Source: Bacillus massilinigeriensis | GTDB lineage: Bacteria; Bacillota; Bacilli; Bacillales; Cytobacillaceae | Direction: 5' to 3' | Length of the DNA stretch: 52,441 bases | Assembly (NCBI RefSeq): GCF_900111815.1 | Contig: NZ_LT630004.1 | Location: forward strand, 1-52,441 | Shown here: piece after piece, positions 32,290 to 40,955 of the stretch | Layout: each line of letters starts with the position of its first letter | Position numbering within the stretch: the first letter of the stretch is position 1 | The notes under the pieces: generated by a model | What the model saw: only the letters and a program-made list of their open reading frames with translations | The model's database searches: none | Told to the model about the DNA's origin: nothing | Translations under genes and position numbers: made by a program

Positions 32290-32745
32290 ATGGGAAATCA
32301 TAGTGTGGATGATTACTTGCAGCAGGGGATTCATGGAGCAAAGGTGACAAAGCCTGATGAAAGGCGGCGCTTCCTCGGTACCATCCGGGAGCGAGTGGCT
32401 GTTGCGCTGACTCAGGCTCAGATTGGAGACGATAGCCTCCTGCCGCAGCTAGAACAAATTATGGATGAACATGCGTCAGCACATCTTTACTTGAATGGAA
32501 ATATTTCGTATTCCGCGTTCTCTCACTATATCGAAGCCGCGAAAAAACGGGGTATTACTTACACAATGGTGACAAATAAAGAACACGATTCGGATCTTGG
32601 GCTAGTTTTGGCGCATGACCAGGCAATCGACAAAGAGGAGATTTTCCTAGAGAAAAAACCTGAGGCGCCCATAACTGGTAAAAAGGCGAGTGAAATTAGC
32701 CTGCTTTCACAGCTCAAGAATAAATTGTTCAAAAATGATGATTAA
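32290..32745 (+). CDS. yueI: YueI family protein (DUF1694)
   Basis: The 151-residue protein matches the YueI/DUF1694 family of small cytosolic proteins in Bacilli. It has an N-terminal DDYLQQGIHGAKVTKPDERRRFLGTIRERV, a middle YLNGNISYSAFSHYIEAAKKRGI and VLAHDQAIDKEEIFLE. The family fold resembles the ribosomal L7Ae/eIF2-type clan in some classifications, but function is unknown. ATG 32290 follows GGGGTGATAAT. In B. subtilis yueI sits beside yueJ (pncA) and yueK (pncB); here those two genes lie 8 kb downstream. Flanking terminators make it a single-gene unit. Confidence 0.85.
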   Translation: MGNHSVDDYLQQGIHGAKVTKPDERRRFLGTIRERVAVALTQAQIGDDSLLPQLEQIMDEHASAHLYLNGNISYSAFSHYIEAAKKRGITYTMVTNKEHDSDLGLVLAHDQAIDKEEIFLEKKPEAPITGKKASEISLLSQLKNKLFKNDD

Positions 32746-32746
32746 G

Positions 32747-32774
32747 AAAAAGCTCCGGTTTTCCGGGGCTTTTT
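32747..32774 (+). terminator. Terminator after yueI
   Basis: AAAAAGCTCCGG pairs with CCGGGGCTTTTT (one G-T pair) around TTTT. Confidence 0.88.
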
Positions 32775-32833
32775 CCACTTGCGTCCCAACGGAGGAAAGT
32801 GTCATGTTAAAATAGCGATAAGGCGCAATCGTA

Positions 32834-32863
32834 TTGCTTTAAAGTGAAAAAGTTTGCTATTAT
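32834..32863 (+). promoter_or_regulatory. Promoter of gatCAB
   Basis: TTGCTT (32834-32839), 18 nt, and the extended -10 TGC-TATTAT (32858-32863). Confidence 0.6.
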
Positions 32864-32905
32864 CAATATTATTGCCTTTTTTTATAACTTATTGGAGGTG
32901 GCTTT

Positions 32906-33196
32906 ATGTCAAGGATTTCGGAAGAACAAGTGAAGCACGTCGCACATCTGGCACGGCTTGCTGTCACCGAGGAAGAGGTCCACACATTTACAGAGCAGCT
33001 CGACAAGATTATCACCTTCGCCGAGCAGTTAAACGAACTAGATACAGAAAAAGTGGAACCGACATCGCATGTGCTTGATATCCGGAACGTCCTTCGCCAG
33101 GATAAAGCAGCGATGGGACTTCCGCGGGAAGAGGTACTGAAGAACGCGCCGGAACATCAGGACGGCCAAATCAAAGTGCCATCCATAATGGAATAG
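32906..33196 (+). CDS. gatC: Asp-tRNA(Asn)/Glu-tRNA(Gln) amidotransferase subunit C
   Basis: GatC is the small subunit that holds GatA and GatB together in the transamidosome, which converts Glu-tRNA(Gln) to Gln-tRNA(Gln) in bacteria without GlnRS. The 96-residue protein shows the typical N-terminus [42 protein letters not shown], and [13 protein letters not shown] 32906 follows TTGGAGGTGG. It leads the operon, 14 nt before gatA. Confidence 0.95.
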   Translation: MSRISEEQVKHVAHLARLAVTEEEVHTFTEQLDKIITFAEQLNELDTEKVEPTSHVLDIRNVLRQDKAAMGLPREEVLKNAPEHQDGQIKVPSIME

Positions 33197-33210
33197 GAAG
33201 GAGCAGAGAT

Positions 33211-34665
33211 ATGAGCTTATTGGAACATAAGGTATCAGAGTTGAAAGCCTTATTACATAAAAAAGAAATTACCGTATCAGACCTTGTGGACGCATCATTC
33301 CGGCGGATCAGCGAAGTCGACGGGAAAGTGCAGGCATTCCTGACCCTTGACGAGGAACAGGCGCGCCTAAAAGCAAAAGCGCTCGATGCAAGGCTTGGAA
33401 AAGAAGAAAGCGGAGTGTTATTCGGTATGCCGATCGGCATCAAAGATAATATCGTGACGAAAAATCTCCGAACAACATGCGCAAGCAAAATTCTCGAAAA
33501 CTTTAACCCTATTTATAATGCAACGGTCATGGAAAAGCTACATCATGCTGATACGGTCACAATCGGCAAGCTGAACATGGATGAATTCGCGATGGGATCA
33601 TCTAACGAGAACTCTGGATTCCAAAAAACTTTTAACCCATGGAATCTGGAAACTGTCCCAGGGGGATCTTCAGGTGCTTCTGCTGCAAGCGTTGCGGCGG
33701 GCGAAGTGCCATTTTCCCTCGGGTCCGACACTGGCGGCAGCATCCGTCAGCCAGCAGCATTCTGCGGCGTTGTCGGCATGAAACCAACCTACGGCCTTGT
33801 TTCACGTTATGGTCTTGTCGCGTTCGCCTCCTCGCTTGACCAGATTGGCCCTATTACTAATACGGTGGAAGATAACGCAGACTTGCTGCGCACTATTGCC
33901 GGTCATGACCGAATGGACTCTACTTCTGCCAATGTGGAGATTCCCGACTACAACAAATCGCTCACTGGAGATGTCAAAGGCTTGAAAATTGCAGTGCCGA
34001 AGGAATACCTTGGTGAGGGTGTCAGCCCTGAAGCGAAGCAGGCTGTGCTCGACGCTTTGAAGGTGCTCGAGAAGCTTGGCGCCGAGTGGGAAGAAGTATC
34101 GCTTCCTCATTCGAAGTATGCGCTAGCAACTTACTACCTGCTGTCCTCCTCAGAGGCATCCGCCAACCTTGCACGCTTTGACGGAGTGCGTTATGGATAC
34201 AGAACGGAGGAAGCAGAAAACCTCATCGATATGTATAAAAAAACAAGAGCGGAAGGCTTCGGGGACGAAGTGAAGCGCCGAATCATGCTTGGCACTTTCG
34301 CACTCAGCTCTGGTTACTATGATGCCTATTATAAAAAAGCGCAAAAAGTCCGTACACTGATTAAAAAAGACTTTGACGATGTGCTTGCAAAATTCGATGT
34401 AATTGTTGGGCCGACTACTCCAACACCAGCATTCCGCATCGGTGAAAATATGAGTGATCCAATGACGATGTATGCCAACGATATTTTAACAATTCCAATG
34501 AATCTTGCCGGCGTTCCGGCTATTTCCGTTCCATGCGGCTTCGCATCAGGCCTCCCGCTTGGTTTGCAGATCATCGGAAAGCATTTTGACGAATCGACCG
34601 TTTACCGCGTTGCCCATGCGTTTGAGCAGGCAACGGAATTTCATAAACAAAGACCACAGTTGTAA
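33211..34665 (+). CDS. gatA: Glu-tRNA(Gln) amidotransferase subunit A
   Basis: GatA is the amidase-signature subunit that releases ammonia from glutamine. The 484-residue protein carries the Ser-cisSer-Lys triad: Lys78 in GMPIGIKDN, Ser153 in [15 protein letters not shown] and Ser177 in [12 protein letters not shown]. Other family marks are [13 protein letters not shown]-like residues after the triad and [11 protein letters not shown] near the C-terminus. The start follows GGAAGGAGCAG. Ammonia is channelled to GatB, encoded next. Confidence 0.97.
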   Translation: MSLLEHKVSELKALLHKKEITVSDLVDASFRRISEVDGKVQAFLTLDEEQARLKAKALDARLGKEESGVLFGMPIGIKDNIVTKNLRTTCASKILENFNPIYNATVMEKLHHADTVTIGKLNMDEFAMGSSNENSGFQKTFNPWNLETVPGGSSGASAASVAAGEVPFSLGSDTGGSIRQPAAFCGVVGMKPTYGLVSRYGLVAFASSLDQIGPITNTVEDNADLLRTIAGHDRMDSTSANVEIPDYNKSLTGDVKGLKIAVPKEYLGEGVSPEAKQAVLDALKVLEKLGAEWEEVSLPHSKYALATYYLLSSSEASANLARFDGVRYGYRTEEAENLIDMYKKTRAEGFGDEVKRRIMLGTFALSSGYYDAYYKKAQKVRTLIKKDFDDVLAKFDVIVGPTTPTPAFRIGENMSDPMTMYANDILTIPMNLAGVPAISVPCGFASGLPLGLQIIGKHFDESTVYRVAHAFEQATEFHKQRPQL

Positions 34666-34677
34666 GGGGTGAAAAAG

Positions 34678-36105
34678 ATGAAGTATGAAACAGTGATTGG
34701 GTTGGAGGTCCATGTAGAACTCAAGACCGACTCCAAGATTTTTTCGGCAAGTCCAAATGCATTTGGTGCGGAGCCGAACAGCAATACATCGGTCATCGAT
34801 CTTGGTTATCCCGGCGTATTGCCTGTATTGAACGAAAAAGCAGTTGATTATGCGATGAAGGCTTGTATGGCGCTGAACTGCGAAGTAGCTTCGCATACGA
34901 AATTCGACCGCAAGAACTATTTTTATCCGGATAATCCGAAGGCATATCAAATTTCTCAGTTTGACAAGCCAATCGGCGAGCACGGCTATATTGAAATAGA
35001 AGTAGATGGCGTGAAGAAGAAAATCGGCATCACCAGGATTCATATGGAAGAGGACGCGGGCAAGCTGACGCATGGAAACGGCTATTCTCTTTGCGATTTC
35101 AACCGTCAGGGAACCCCACTTGTAGAAATCGTCTCTGAGCCGGATATCAGCTCTCCCGATGAAGCATACGCTTATTTGGAAAAATTAAAATCGATCATTC
35201 AGTATACTGGCGTTTCCGACTGCAAGATGGAGGAAGGTTCGCTGAGATGCGATGCGAATATTTCCTTGCGTCCTGTTGGCCAAAAAGAATTTGGCACAAA
35301 GACGGAGCTGAAAAACTTGAACTCTTTCAACTTTGTCCGCAAAGGGCTGGAGTACGAAATCAAGCGTCAGGCGGAAATATTGGATGCTGGCGGCGAAATC
35401 AGGCAGGAAACAAGACGTTTCGACGAAGCAACAGGCGCAACGCTGCTCATGCGTGTAAAAGAAGGTTCTGAGGATTATCGCTATTTCCCTGAGCCGGACT
35501 TGATGGATATCTATATTGATGAAGAATGGAAGGCAAAGGTGCGCGCTGAGATTCCTGAGCTTCCAGACGTGCGCAAAAAACGATATATTGAGGAAATGGG
35601 ACTCCCTGCATATGATGCCGCTGTCCTGACTGTCACAAAAGAAACTGCAGATTTCTTCGAAGCAACTGTATCTGCAGGCGCTGACGCAAAGCAGGCTTCC
35701 AACTGGATCATGGGAGATGTATCCGGCTACCTGAATGCTGAGGGCAAGGAGCTGCACGATATTCCACTCACGCCTGAAAGCCTTGCAGGATTGATAAGGC
35801 TGATTTCCGACGGCACTATCTCTTCTAAAATTGCAAAGACCGTGTTCAAGGAATTGATGGAAAACGGCGGTGACCCTGCGGTGATTGTTAAGGAAAAAGG
35901 ACTTGTCCAAATTTCTGATGAAGGCGCATTGCTGGCAATCATCAACGAAATTATCGACAACAACCCGCAATCTGTTGAAGACTTCAAAGGCGGCAAGGAA
36001 AAAGCAAAAGGTTTCCTCGTCGGCCAAATCATGAAAGCGACAAAAGGGCAAGCTAACCCGCCGCTTGTCAACAAACTCCTGTCGCAAGAATTGCAAAAAA
36101 GATAA
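34678..36105 (+). CDS. gatB: Glu-tRNA(Gln) amidotransferase subunit B
   Basis: GatB phosphorylates and amidates the misacylated tRNA using ATP and ammonia from GatA. The 475-residue protein shows [15 protein letters not shown] at the N-terminus, the conserved [29 protein letters not shown], and the C-terminal YqeY-like tRNA-binding tail ([12 protein letters not shown]). The frame opens at GTG 34669, but AAGGGGTG there reads as the ribosome binding site for ATG 34678, which also fits the family start. It is the last gene of gatCAB and has its own terminator. Confidence 0.96.
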   Translation: MKYETVIGLEVHVELKTDSKIFSASPNAFGAEPNSNTSVIDLGYPGVLPVLNEKAVDYAMKACMALNCEVASHTKFDRKNYFYPDNPKAYQISQFDKPIGEHGYIEIEVDGVKKKIGITRIHMEEDAGKLTHGNGYSLCDFNRQGTPLVEIVSEPDISSPDEAYAYLEKLKSIIQYTGVSDCKMEEGSLRCDANISLRPVGQKEFGTKTELKNLNSFNFVRKGLEYEIKRQAEILDAGGEIRQETRRFDEATGATLLMRVKEGSEDYRYFPEPDLMDIYIDEEWKAKVRAEIPELPDVRKKRYIEEMGLPAYDAAVLTVTKETADFFEATVSAGADAKQASNWIMGDVSGYLNAEGKELHDIPLTPESLAGLIRLISDGTISSKIAKTVFKELMENGGDPAVIVKEKGLVQISDEGALLAIINEIIDNNPQSVEDFKGGKEKAKGFLVGQIMKATKGQANPPLVNKLLSQELQKR

Positions 36106-36111
36106 AGCAGA

Positions 36112-36140
36112 AGCCGACGGAAATCCGTCGGCTCTTGTCG
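36112..36140 (+). terminator. Terminator of gatCAB
   Basis: AGCCGACGGA (36112-36121) pairs perfectly with TCCGTCGGCT (36124-36133), followed by CTTGTCGTTTT, a weak T-tract. Confidence 0.75.
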
Positions 36141-36195
36141 TTTTATTTCCCGGGAAAAATTTCGCAAAGTAAGAGCTGAAGACTCATTGAAAAGG

Positions 36196-37260
36196 AAATA
36201 ATGGGATATACTGTAGATAAATTGCTGTTTACCGTAGATAAAAGCTGATTTACCTGTAGATAAATTGCTGTTTACCGTAGATAAAAGCTGATTTACCTGT
36301 AGATAAATTGCTGATTACCGCAGATAAATGTACCGTTACCGTAGATAACCTTATCCAAGTGTCTTCCGGAGGAGCTTCACGATCATGTGTAATCGGTTCC
36401 ATAAGCTCGCTATTTCAAAAAACACCTCCCCAGGCACCAAAAACGCTCTCATAAACCTCAAAAACCAAATCAAAATGACAATTAAGGTTTTGTGGAAGAG
36501 CGGAGGATTGTGGGGTGTTTTACAGAAATTATCTAATATGGATTCTGTTATATAGCTACTGTAGATAAATTGTGGTTTACCGTAGATAAAAGCTGATTTA
36601 CCTGTAGATAAATTGCTGTTTACCGTAGATAAATGTACCGTTACCGTAGATAACCTTATCCAAGTGTCTTCCGGAGGAGCTTCACGATCATGTGTAATCG
36701 GTTCCACAAGCTCGCTATTTCAAAAAACACCTCCCCAGGCACCAAAAACGCTCTCATAAACCTCAAAAACCAATTCAAAATGACAATTTTTTAAGAGCGG
36801 AGGATTGTGGGGTGTTTTACAGAAATTATCTAATATGGATTCTGTTATATAGCTACTGTAGATAGATTGCTGTTTACCGTAGATAAAAGCTGATTTACTT
36901 GTAGATAAATTGCTGATTACCGTAGATAAATGTACCGTTACCGTAGATATCCTTATCCAAGTGTCTTCCGGAGGAGCTTCACGATCATGTGTAATCGGTT
37001 CCACAAGCTCGCTATTTCAAAAAACACCTCCCCAGCACCAAAAACGCTCTCATAAACCTCAAAAAACCAATTCAAAATGACAATTTTTAAGGTTTTGTGG
37101 AAGAGCGGAGGATTGTGGGCTGTTTTACAGAAATTATCTAATATGGATTCTGTTATATAGCTACTGTAGATAAATTGTGGATTACCGTAGATAAAAGCTG
37201 ATTTACCTGTAGATAAATTGCTGATTACCGCAGATAAATGTACCGTTACCGTAGATAACC
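36196..37260 (-). repeat. Family B repeat: near-identical ~300-bp elements in tandem, each with a 21-nt array
   Basis: On the forward strand 21-22-nt units headed GTAGATAAA run at 36196-36350, about 36556-36660, 36854-36955 and 37162-37260. Between them lie nearly identical segments of about 190 bp containing CCGGAGGAGCTTCACGATCA, GTGTAATCGGTTCCA, AAACACCTCCCCAG and AAAATGACAATT. The landmark CCTTATCC recurs at intervals of 305 and 297. Read on the reverse strand, each element is leader then array, the same order as at 15985-16243. The order of variable parts inside each array is conserved, so whole elements were duplicated. The gap between gatB and the convergent putP is filled by this array. 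Confidence 0.92.
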
Positions 37261-37420
37261 TATTGCGAGAGGGTTGTTCACTTAAAATGTAACTGGTTAC
37301 ACACGAGTGGAAGGCTCATATTCACTAAAAAGAAGCAGTTTTTGCGAAAAAATCCTATATTTCTGACCAATTATACTTGCCCGTCTTCTGGGATTGCAAT
37401 CAAGTCTGCTTCAAACACGT

Positions 37421-37452
37421 AAAAAAGCACCCACCATAATATAACGGGGTGC
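37421..37452 (-). terminator. Terminator of putP
   Basis: On the reverse strand GCACCC and GGGTGC (37452-37447 and 37432-37427) pair around a loop and are followed by TTTTTT. Confidence 0.85.
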
Positions 37453-37465
37453 CTTAATAGGAAGC

Positions 37466-38959
37466 TTACTGTTCTTTCAGCAGCTTGACGCTTTCGTCAA
37501 ATTCTTTTTCAATTTCTTTATTATGCTTAAAGGTTGCCAGGCTGACAACAATCGAAACAAGGAGGTTGATCAGGAAGCCTGGAACGATTTCGTATAGCGT
37601 TTCCCCAAAAAGGAAGTGGTCTAGCTTGAAGTTTGACCATACTATTACCGTGACGGCACCTGCGATCATTCCCCATAGCGCTCCTTTTCCAGTCATCTTT
37701 TTCCAGAAGAGGCTGAGAAGGATGACTGGCCCAAAGGAAGCTCCGAATCCGGCCCACGCATAGGCAACCAGGTCGAGAATCGTGCTATCTGGGTCTAGAG
37801 CGAGTACCAAAGCGACAACGGATACGACAAGGACTGCCATTCTTCCGAAGAAGACAAGGTGGCGGTCGGATACTTCTTTTTTCAATAGTACTTTATAAAG
37901 GTCCTCTGTCAACGCGCTCGATGTGACGATGAGCTGTGAGGAGATGGTGCTCATGATGGCTGCAAGCACTGCTGCGAGCAGGAAGCCTGCAAACAGCGGA
38001 TGGAAGAAAATTTGTCCTAGTTCAATGACAACGGCTTCGGGGTTGCCTAGCTTCATATCCGGATTTTGTTCAAAGAAGGCAAGCCCGATAAAAGCAGTTA
38101 AAATCGTTCCTAAAAGGGAGAAAATCATCCAGCTCATCCCAATGCGGCGGGCGCTCTTCGTTTCTTTAACGGTTGTGATGGCCATAAAGCGGACAATGAT
38201 GTGCGGCTGGCCGAAGTAGCCAAGCCCCCAGGCTGCCGCCGAAATGATGCCGATGATAGTCGTTCCTTTGAGGAAATCCAATAATGCTGGGTCGATGGCG
38301 CGAACCGTTTCGAATGTTTCCGCAGGTCCGCCTGTTTTGGCGAATCCTAGGATTGGCACAAGCAATAGAGCGACAAGCATCATCATACCCTGAATGAAGT
38401 CAGTGTAGCTGACAGCAAGGAAACCGCCGAACAAAGTGTAAGCGACAACAACGCAAGAAACAATCAGCAATCCTGTTAAATAATCAAGGCCGAAAGAATT
38501 TTCAAAAAATACCGCGCCGGAAACCATTCCGGATGATACATAGAAGGTAAAAAAGACTAAGATGACAATGCCGGAAACAATTCGCAGCATTTTCGTTGTA
38601 TCTTTGAAGCGATTTTCCAAGTAGCTTGGAATAGTAATAGAGTCATTGGCGACTTGGGTGTACGAGCGCAGGCGCGGTGCAACGAGCACCCAGTTCAGAT
38701 AGGCTCCAACCGTTAATCCTACGGCAATCCACGCACTGGCAAGCCCTGTTACGTAAATACCTCCAGGCAAGCCCATCAACAGCCAGCCGCTCATATCTGC
38801 AGCGCCGGCGCTGAGTGCGGTAACAGCTGGGCCGAGCGAGCGGCCGCCCAGCATATAATCGGTTAAGTTGCTTGTCTTACGATACGAATACCAGCCGATG
38901 AAAAGCATCGCCGCCATATATATACCGATTGAAATGAGTTGTAATGTCTCATTTGACAT
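37466..38959 (-). CDS. putP: Sodium/proline symporter (PutP/OpuE type)
   Basis: The 497-residue protein is a solute:sodium symporter (SSS family) with about 13 hydrophobic segments across its length. Features include the N-terminal TDYMLGGRSLGPAVTALSAGAADMSGW, characteristic of PutP. It also has FGQPHIIVRFMA in the middle and LAAIMSTISSQLIVTSSALTEDL in the TM8-TM9 region that carries sodium-site serines and threonines. It imports proline as nutrient or, as with OpuE encoded near gatCAB in B. subtilis, as osmoprotectant. The two roles cannot be separated here. ATG at 38959 follows AAAGGAGGATG. It has its own promoter and terminator. Confidence 0.93.
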   Translation of the reverse strand: MSNETLQLISIGIYMAAMLFIGWYSYRKTSNLTDYMLGGRSLGPAVTALSAGAADMSGWLLMGLPGGIYVTGLASAWIAVGLTVGAYLNWVLVAPRLRSYTQVANDSITIPSYLENRFKDTTKMLRIVSGIVILVFFTFYVSSGMVSGAVFFENSFGLDYLTGLLIVSCVVVAYTLFGGFLAVSYTDFIQGMMMLVALLLVPILGFAKTGGPAETFETVRAIDPALLDFLKGTTIIGIISAAAWGLGYFGQPHIIVRFMAITTVKETKSARRIGMSWMIFSLLGTILTAFIGLAFFEQNPDMKLGNPEAVVIELGQIFFHPLFAGFLLAAVLAAIMSTISSQLIVTSSALTEDLYKVLLKKEVSDRHLVFFGRMAVLVVSVVALVLALDPDSTILDLVAYAWAGFGASFGPVILLSLFWKKMTGKGALWGMIAGAVTVIVWSNFKLDHFLFGETLYEIVPGFLINLLVSIVVSLATFKHNKEIEKEFDESVKLLKEQ

Positions 38960-38997
38960 GTTTCATCCTCCTTTTATTTATTCATAATATATAGAAT

Positions 38998-39027
38998 ATT
39001 TTATCATTAGACACATTATTGTGACAA
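38998..39027 (-). promoter_or_regulatory. Promoter of putP
   Basis: On the reverse strand TTGTCA (39027-39022), 18 nt, TAAAAT (39003-38998). No SigB-type GTTTAA/GGGWAW pair was recognised. Confidence 0.6.
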
Positions 39028-39211
39028 TTATTTTTCTCGTATTTTACTATGTAAACAAAAATTTATTATTTTATCAATATATAAATTTTGACGATTATGA
39101 GGCTGTTTCTTATATTTTATTCTATCGGAGAATATTACTCTGCATATTATTCTATAATATGGTTTCAGGCAACCACATGTTCATTTATGCAGTAATTGTT
39201 ATTAGCATATA

Positions 39212-39240
39212 TTGCCTGCCGGAAACATTTAGGCTATGAT
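39212..39240 (+). promoter_or_regulatory. Promoter of dgkB
   Basis: TTGCCT (39212-39217), 17 nt, TATGAT (39235-39240). The remainder of the AT-rich gap 38960-39293 shows no gene; a 72-codon open frame from 39021 lacks a ribosome binding site. Confidence 0.6.
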
Positions 39241-39293
39241 GTAAAAGGATGTAAAAAGCAACACAATCATATTCATTATAGGATGATGGGGCA

Positions 39294-40208
39294 ATGAAAA
39301 GAGCAAGAATTATCTATAATCCAACATCAGGGCGCGAACTTTTTAAAAAGAGCCTTGGGGAAGTGCTGATGAAGCTGGAGGACGCTGGCTATGAAGCTTC
39401 CTGCCATGCGACGAAAGGAGAAGGGGATGCGACAATAGCTGCGAAAATAGCTGTGGCGCGCCGCTACGACCTTGTCATTGCAGCAGGGGGAGACGGAACG
39501 ATCAACGAAGTCATCAATGGTATCGCTGAACAGGAATACAGGCCGAAAATCGGGATTATTCCGACAGGTACGACGAATGATTTCGCCAGAGCCGTCCATA
39601 TTCCGCGGGACATTGAGGCTGCGGTGAACATTATTGTACGAGGGGAGACCATCCCTGTTGATGTCGGGCGGATTAATGATAAATATTTCATCAATATAGC
39701 AGGCGGCGGAAGGCTGACAGAACTGACCTACGAAGTGCCAAGCAAGCTGAAAACAATGCTCGGCCAGCTCGCCTATTACTTGAAGGGCATCGAAATGCTG
39801 CCGTCCTTGAAAGCGTCCAACGTGACAATCGAGTACGACGGCAAGCTGTTCCAAGGCGAAGTGATGATGTTCCTTGTCGGCCTGACAAACTCTGTCGGCG
39901 GCTTTGAAAGGCTGGCGCCGAACGCGTCCATCAATGATGGGCTGTTCTCGCTGCTCGTATTGAAAAAGACGAATCTGGCGGATCTCATCAGGATTGCTAC
40001 GCTTGCAATTCGCGGTGAGCATGTCAATGATCCGAATGTGCTTTATACAAGTGCGAACAGAATAAAGGTTCATTCCGATGAGAGGGTTCTGCTCAACCTC
40101 GATGGGGAATACGGCGGAACGCTCCCAGCTGAATTCGAGAATTTGTACCGCCATATCGAGGTTTTTGTACCATACGACAAGCTTCGCCCTGAAGACAGGC
40201 CGGAATAA
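39294..40208 (+). CDS. dgkB: Diacylglycerol kinase DgkB
   Basis: DgkB phosphorylates diacylglycerol released during lipoteichoic acid synthesis, returning phosphatidic acid to phospholipid synthesis. The 304-residue soluble protein has the NAD/DAG kinase catalytic fold with IYNPTSGR at the N-terminus, the nucleotide-binding AAGGDGTINEVINGI (GGDGT at residues 65-69) and GIIPTGTTNDFAR. The C-terminal domain ends with LNLDGEYGG. The B. subtilis homologue yerQ lies in the same neighbourhood near gatCAB. The ribosome binding site before ATG 39294 is weak. Confidence 0.94.
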   Translation: MKRARIIYNPTSGRELFKKSLGEVLMKLEDAGYEASCHATKGEGDATIAAKIAVARRYDLVIAAGGDGTINEVINGIAEQEYRPKIGIIPTGTTNDFARAVHIPRDIEAAVNIIVRGETIPVDVGRINDKYFINIAGGGRLTELTYEVPSKLKTMLGQLAYYLKGIEMLPSLKASNVTIEYDGKLFQGEVMMFLVGLTNSVGGFERLAPNASINDGLFSLLVLKKTNLADLIRIATLAIRGEHVNDPNVLYTSANRIKVHSDERVLLNLDGEYGGTLPAEFENLYRHIEVFVPYDKLRPEDRPE

Positions 40209-40227
40209 TAGCATGCAATAACAAGTG

Positions 40228-40249
40228 GCCGGGAATCCCGGCTCTTTTT
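40228..40249 (+). terminator. Terminator after dgkB
   Basis: GCCGGG (40228-40233) pairs with CCCGGC (40237-40242), followed by TCTTTTTC. Confidence 0.75.
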
Positions 40250-40343
40250 CTATCCTCATAAGTTAAAAAATTTGCACAATAACGAACGATGAATGAAAAT
40301 AGGGATAATACAAGTTTGCTTTTTCACAAAGGAGGAATGGGCA

Positions 40344-40895
40344 ATGGGTAAAAGGGCTTTGATCAATGTTGATTATACGTATGATTTCGTTGCAGATGGC
40401 GGCGCTTTAACATGCGGTGTGCCAGGGCAAGAAATCGAGGAGAAAATCACTGCGATAACAAAGGAGTTCATGGAGGCTGGCGACTATACCGTTTTTGCTA
40501 TCGATGTTCACGATGAGGGGGACGAGTGCCATCCTGAGACAGCGCTTTATCCGCCGCATAATATTCGGGGGACGAAAGGCCGGGACCTATATGGAAGCCT
40601 TAAAGCACTCTATGAGGAAAAGAAAGACAAGGATAACGTCCTTTATCTTGATAAAACAAGGTACTCGGCTTTTGCCGGAACAGACCTTGAGATAAAGCTT
40701 CGGGAACGGGGTATCGAGGAAGTGCATCTCGTTGGCGTCTGCACCGATATTTGTGTCCTTCATAGCGCTGTTGATGCGTACAACAAAGGGTTCAAGATTG
40801 TCATTCATCGTGATGCTGTCGCTTCCTTCAACCTAGCCGGTCATGACTGGGCGCTTGGACATTTTGAAAGTGCATTAGGCGCTAAAGTGGTATAA
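40344..40895 (+). CDS. pncA: Nicotinamidase (isochorismatase-family cysteine hydrolase)
   Basis: PncA converts nicotinamide to nicotinate for NAD salvage. The 183-residue protein has the cysteine hydrolase triad: Asp10 in INVDYTYDF, Lys in LDKTRYSAFAGTDLE and Cys in GVCTDICVLH. The metal-binding stretch is IDVHDEGDECHPE. The frame opens at 40293, but ATG 40344 lies 8 nt after GGAGG and gives the length and start of the B. subtilis homologue YueJ. It is followed 60 nt later by pncB, the next enzyme in the pathway, as in B. subtilis yueJK. Confidence 0.92.
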   Translation: MGKRALINVDYTYDFVADGGALTCGVPGQEIEEKITAITKEFMEAGDYTVFAIDVHDEGDECHPETALYPPHNIRGTKGRDLYGSLKALYEEKKDKDNVLYLDKTRYSAFAGTDLEIKLRERGIEEVHLVGVCTDICVLHSAVDAYNKGFKIVIHRDAVASFNLAGHDWALGHFESALGAKVV

Positions 40896-40955
40896 AAGCC
40901 GGCTTATCAAAGGGTAAAAGAAGATTTTCGCTGAAGACATTCGGAGGGTTTTTAT

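Noticed and set aside
36351-37004. Reverse-strand frames of about 95-118 codons through family B repeats
   Set aside because: They exist because the element length and the 21-nt period keep frames open; starts lack ribosome binding sites and the sequences repeat.
39021-39239. 72-codon hydrophobic frame between putP and dgkB
   Set aside because: GTG start without a ribosome binding site in very AT-rich DNA; it spans the putP and dgkB promoters.
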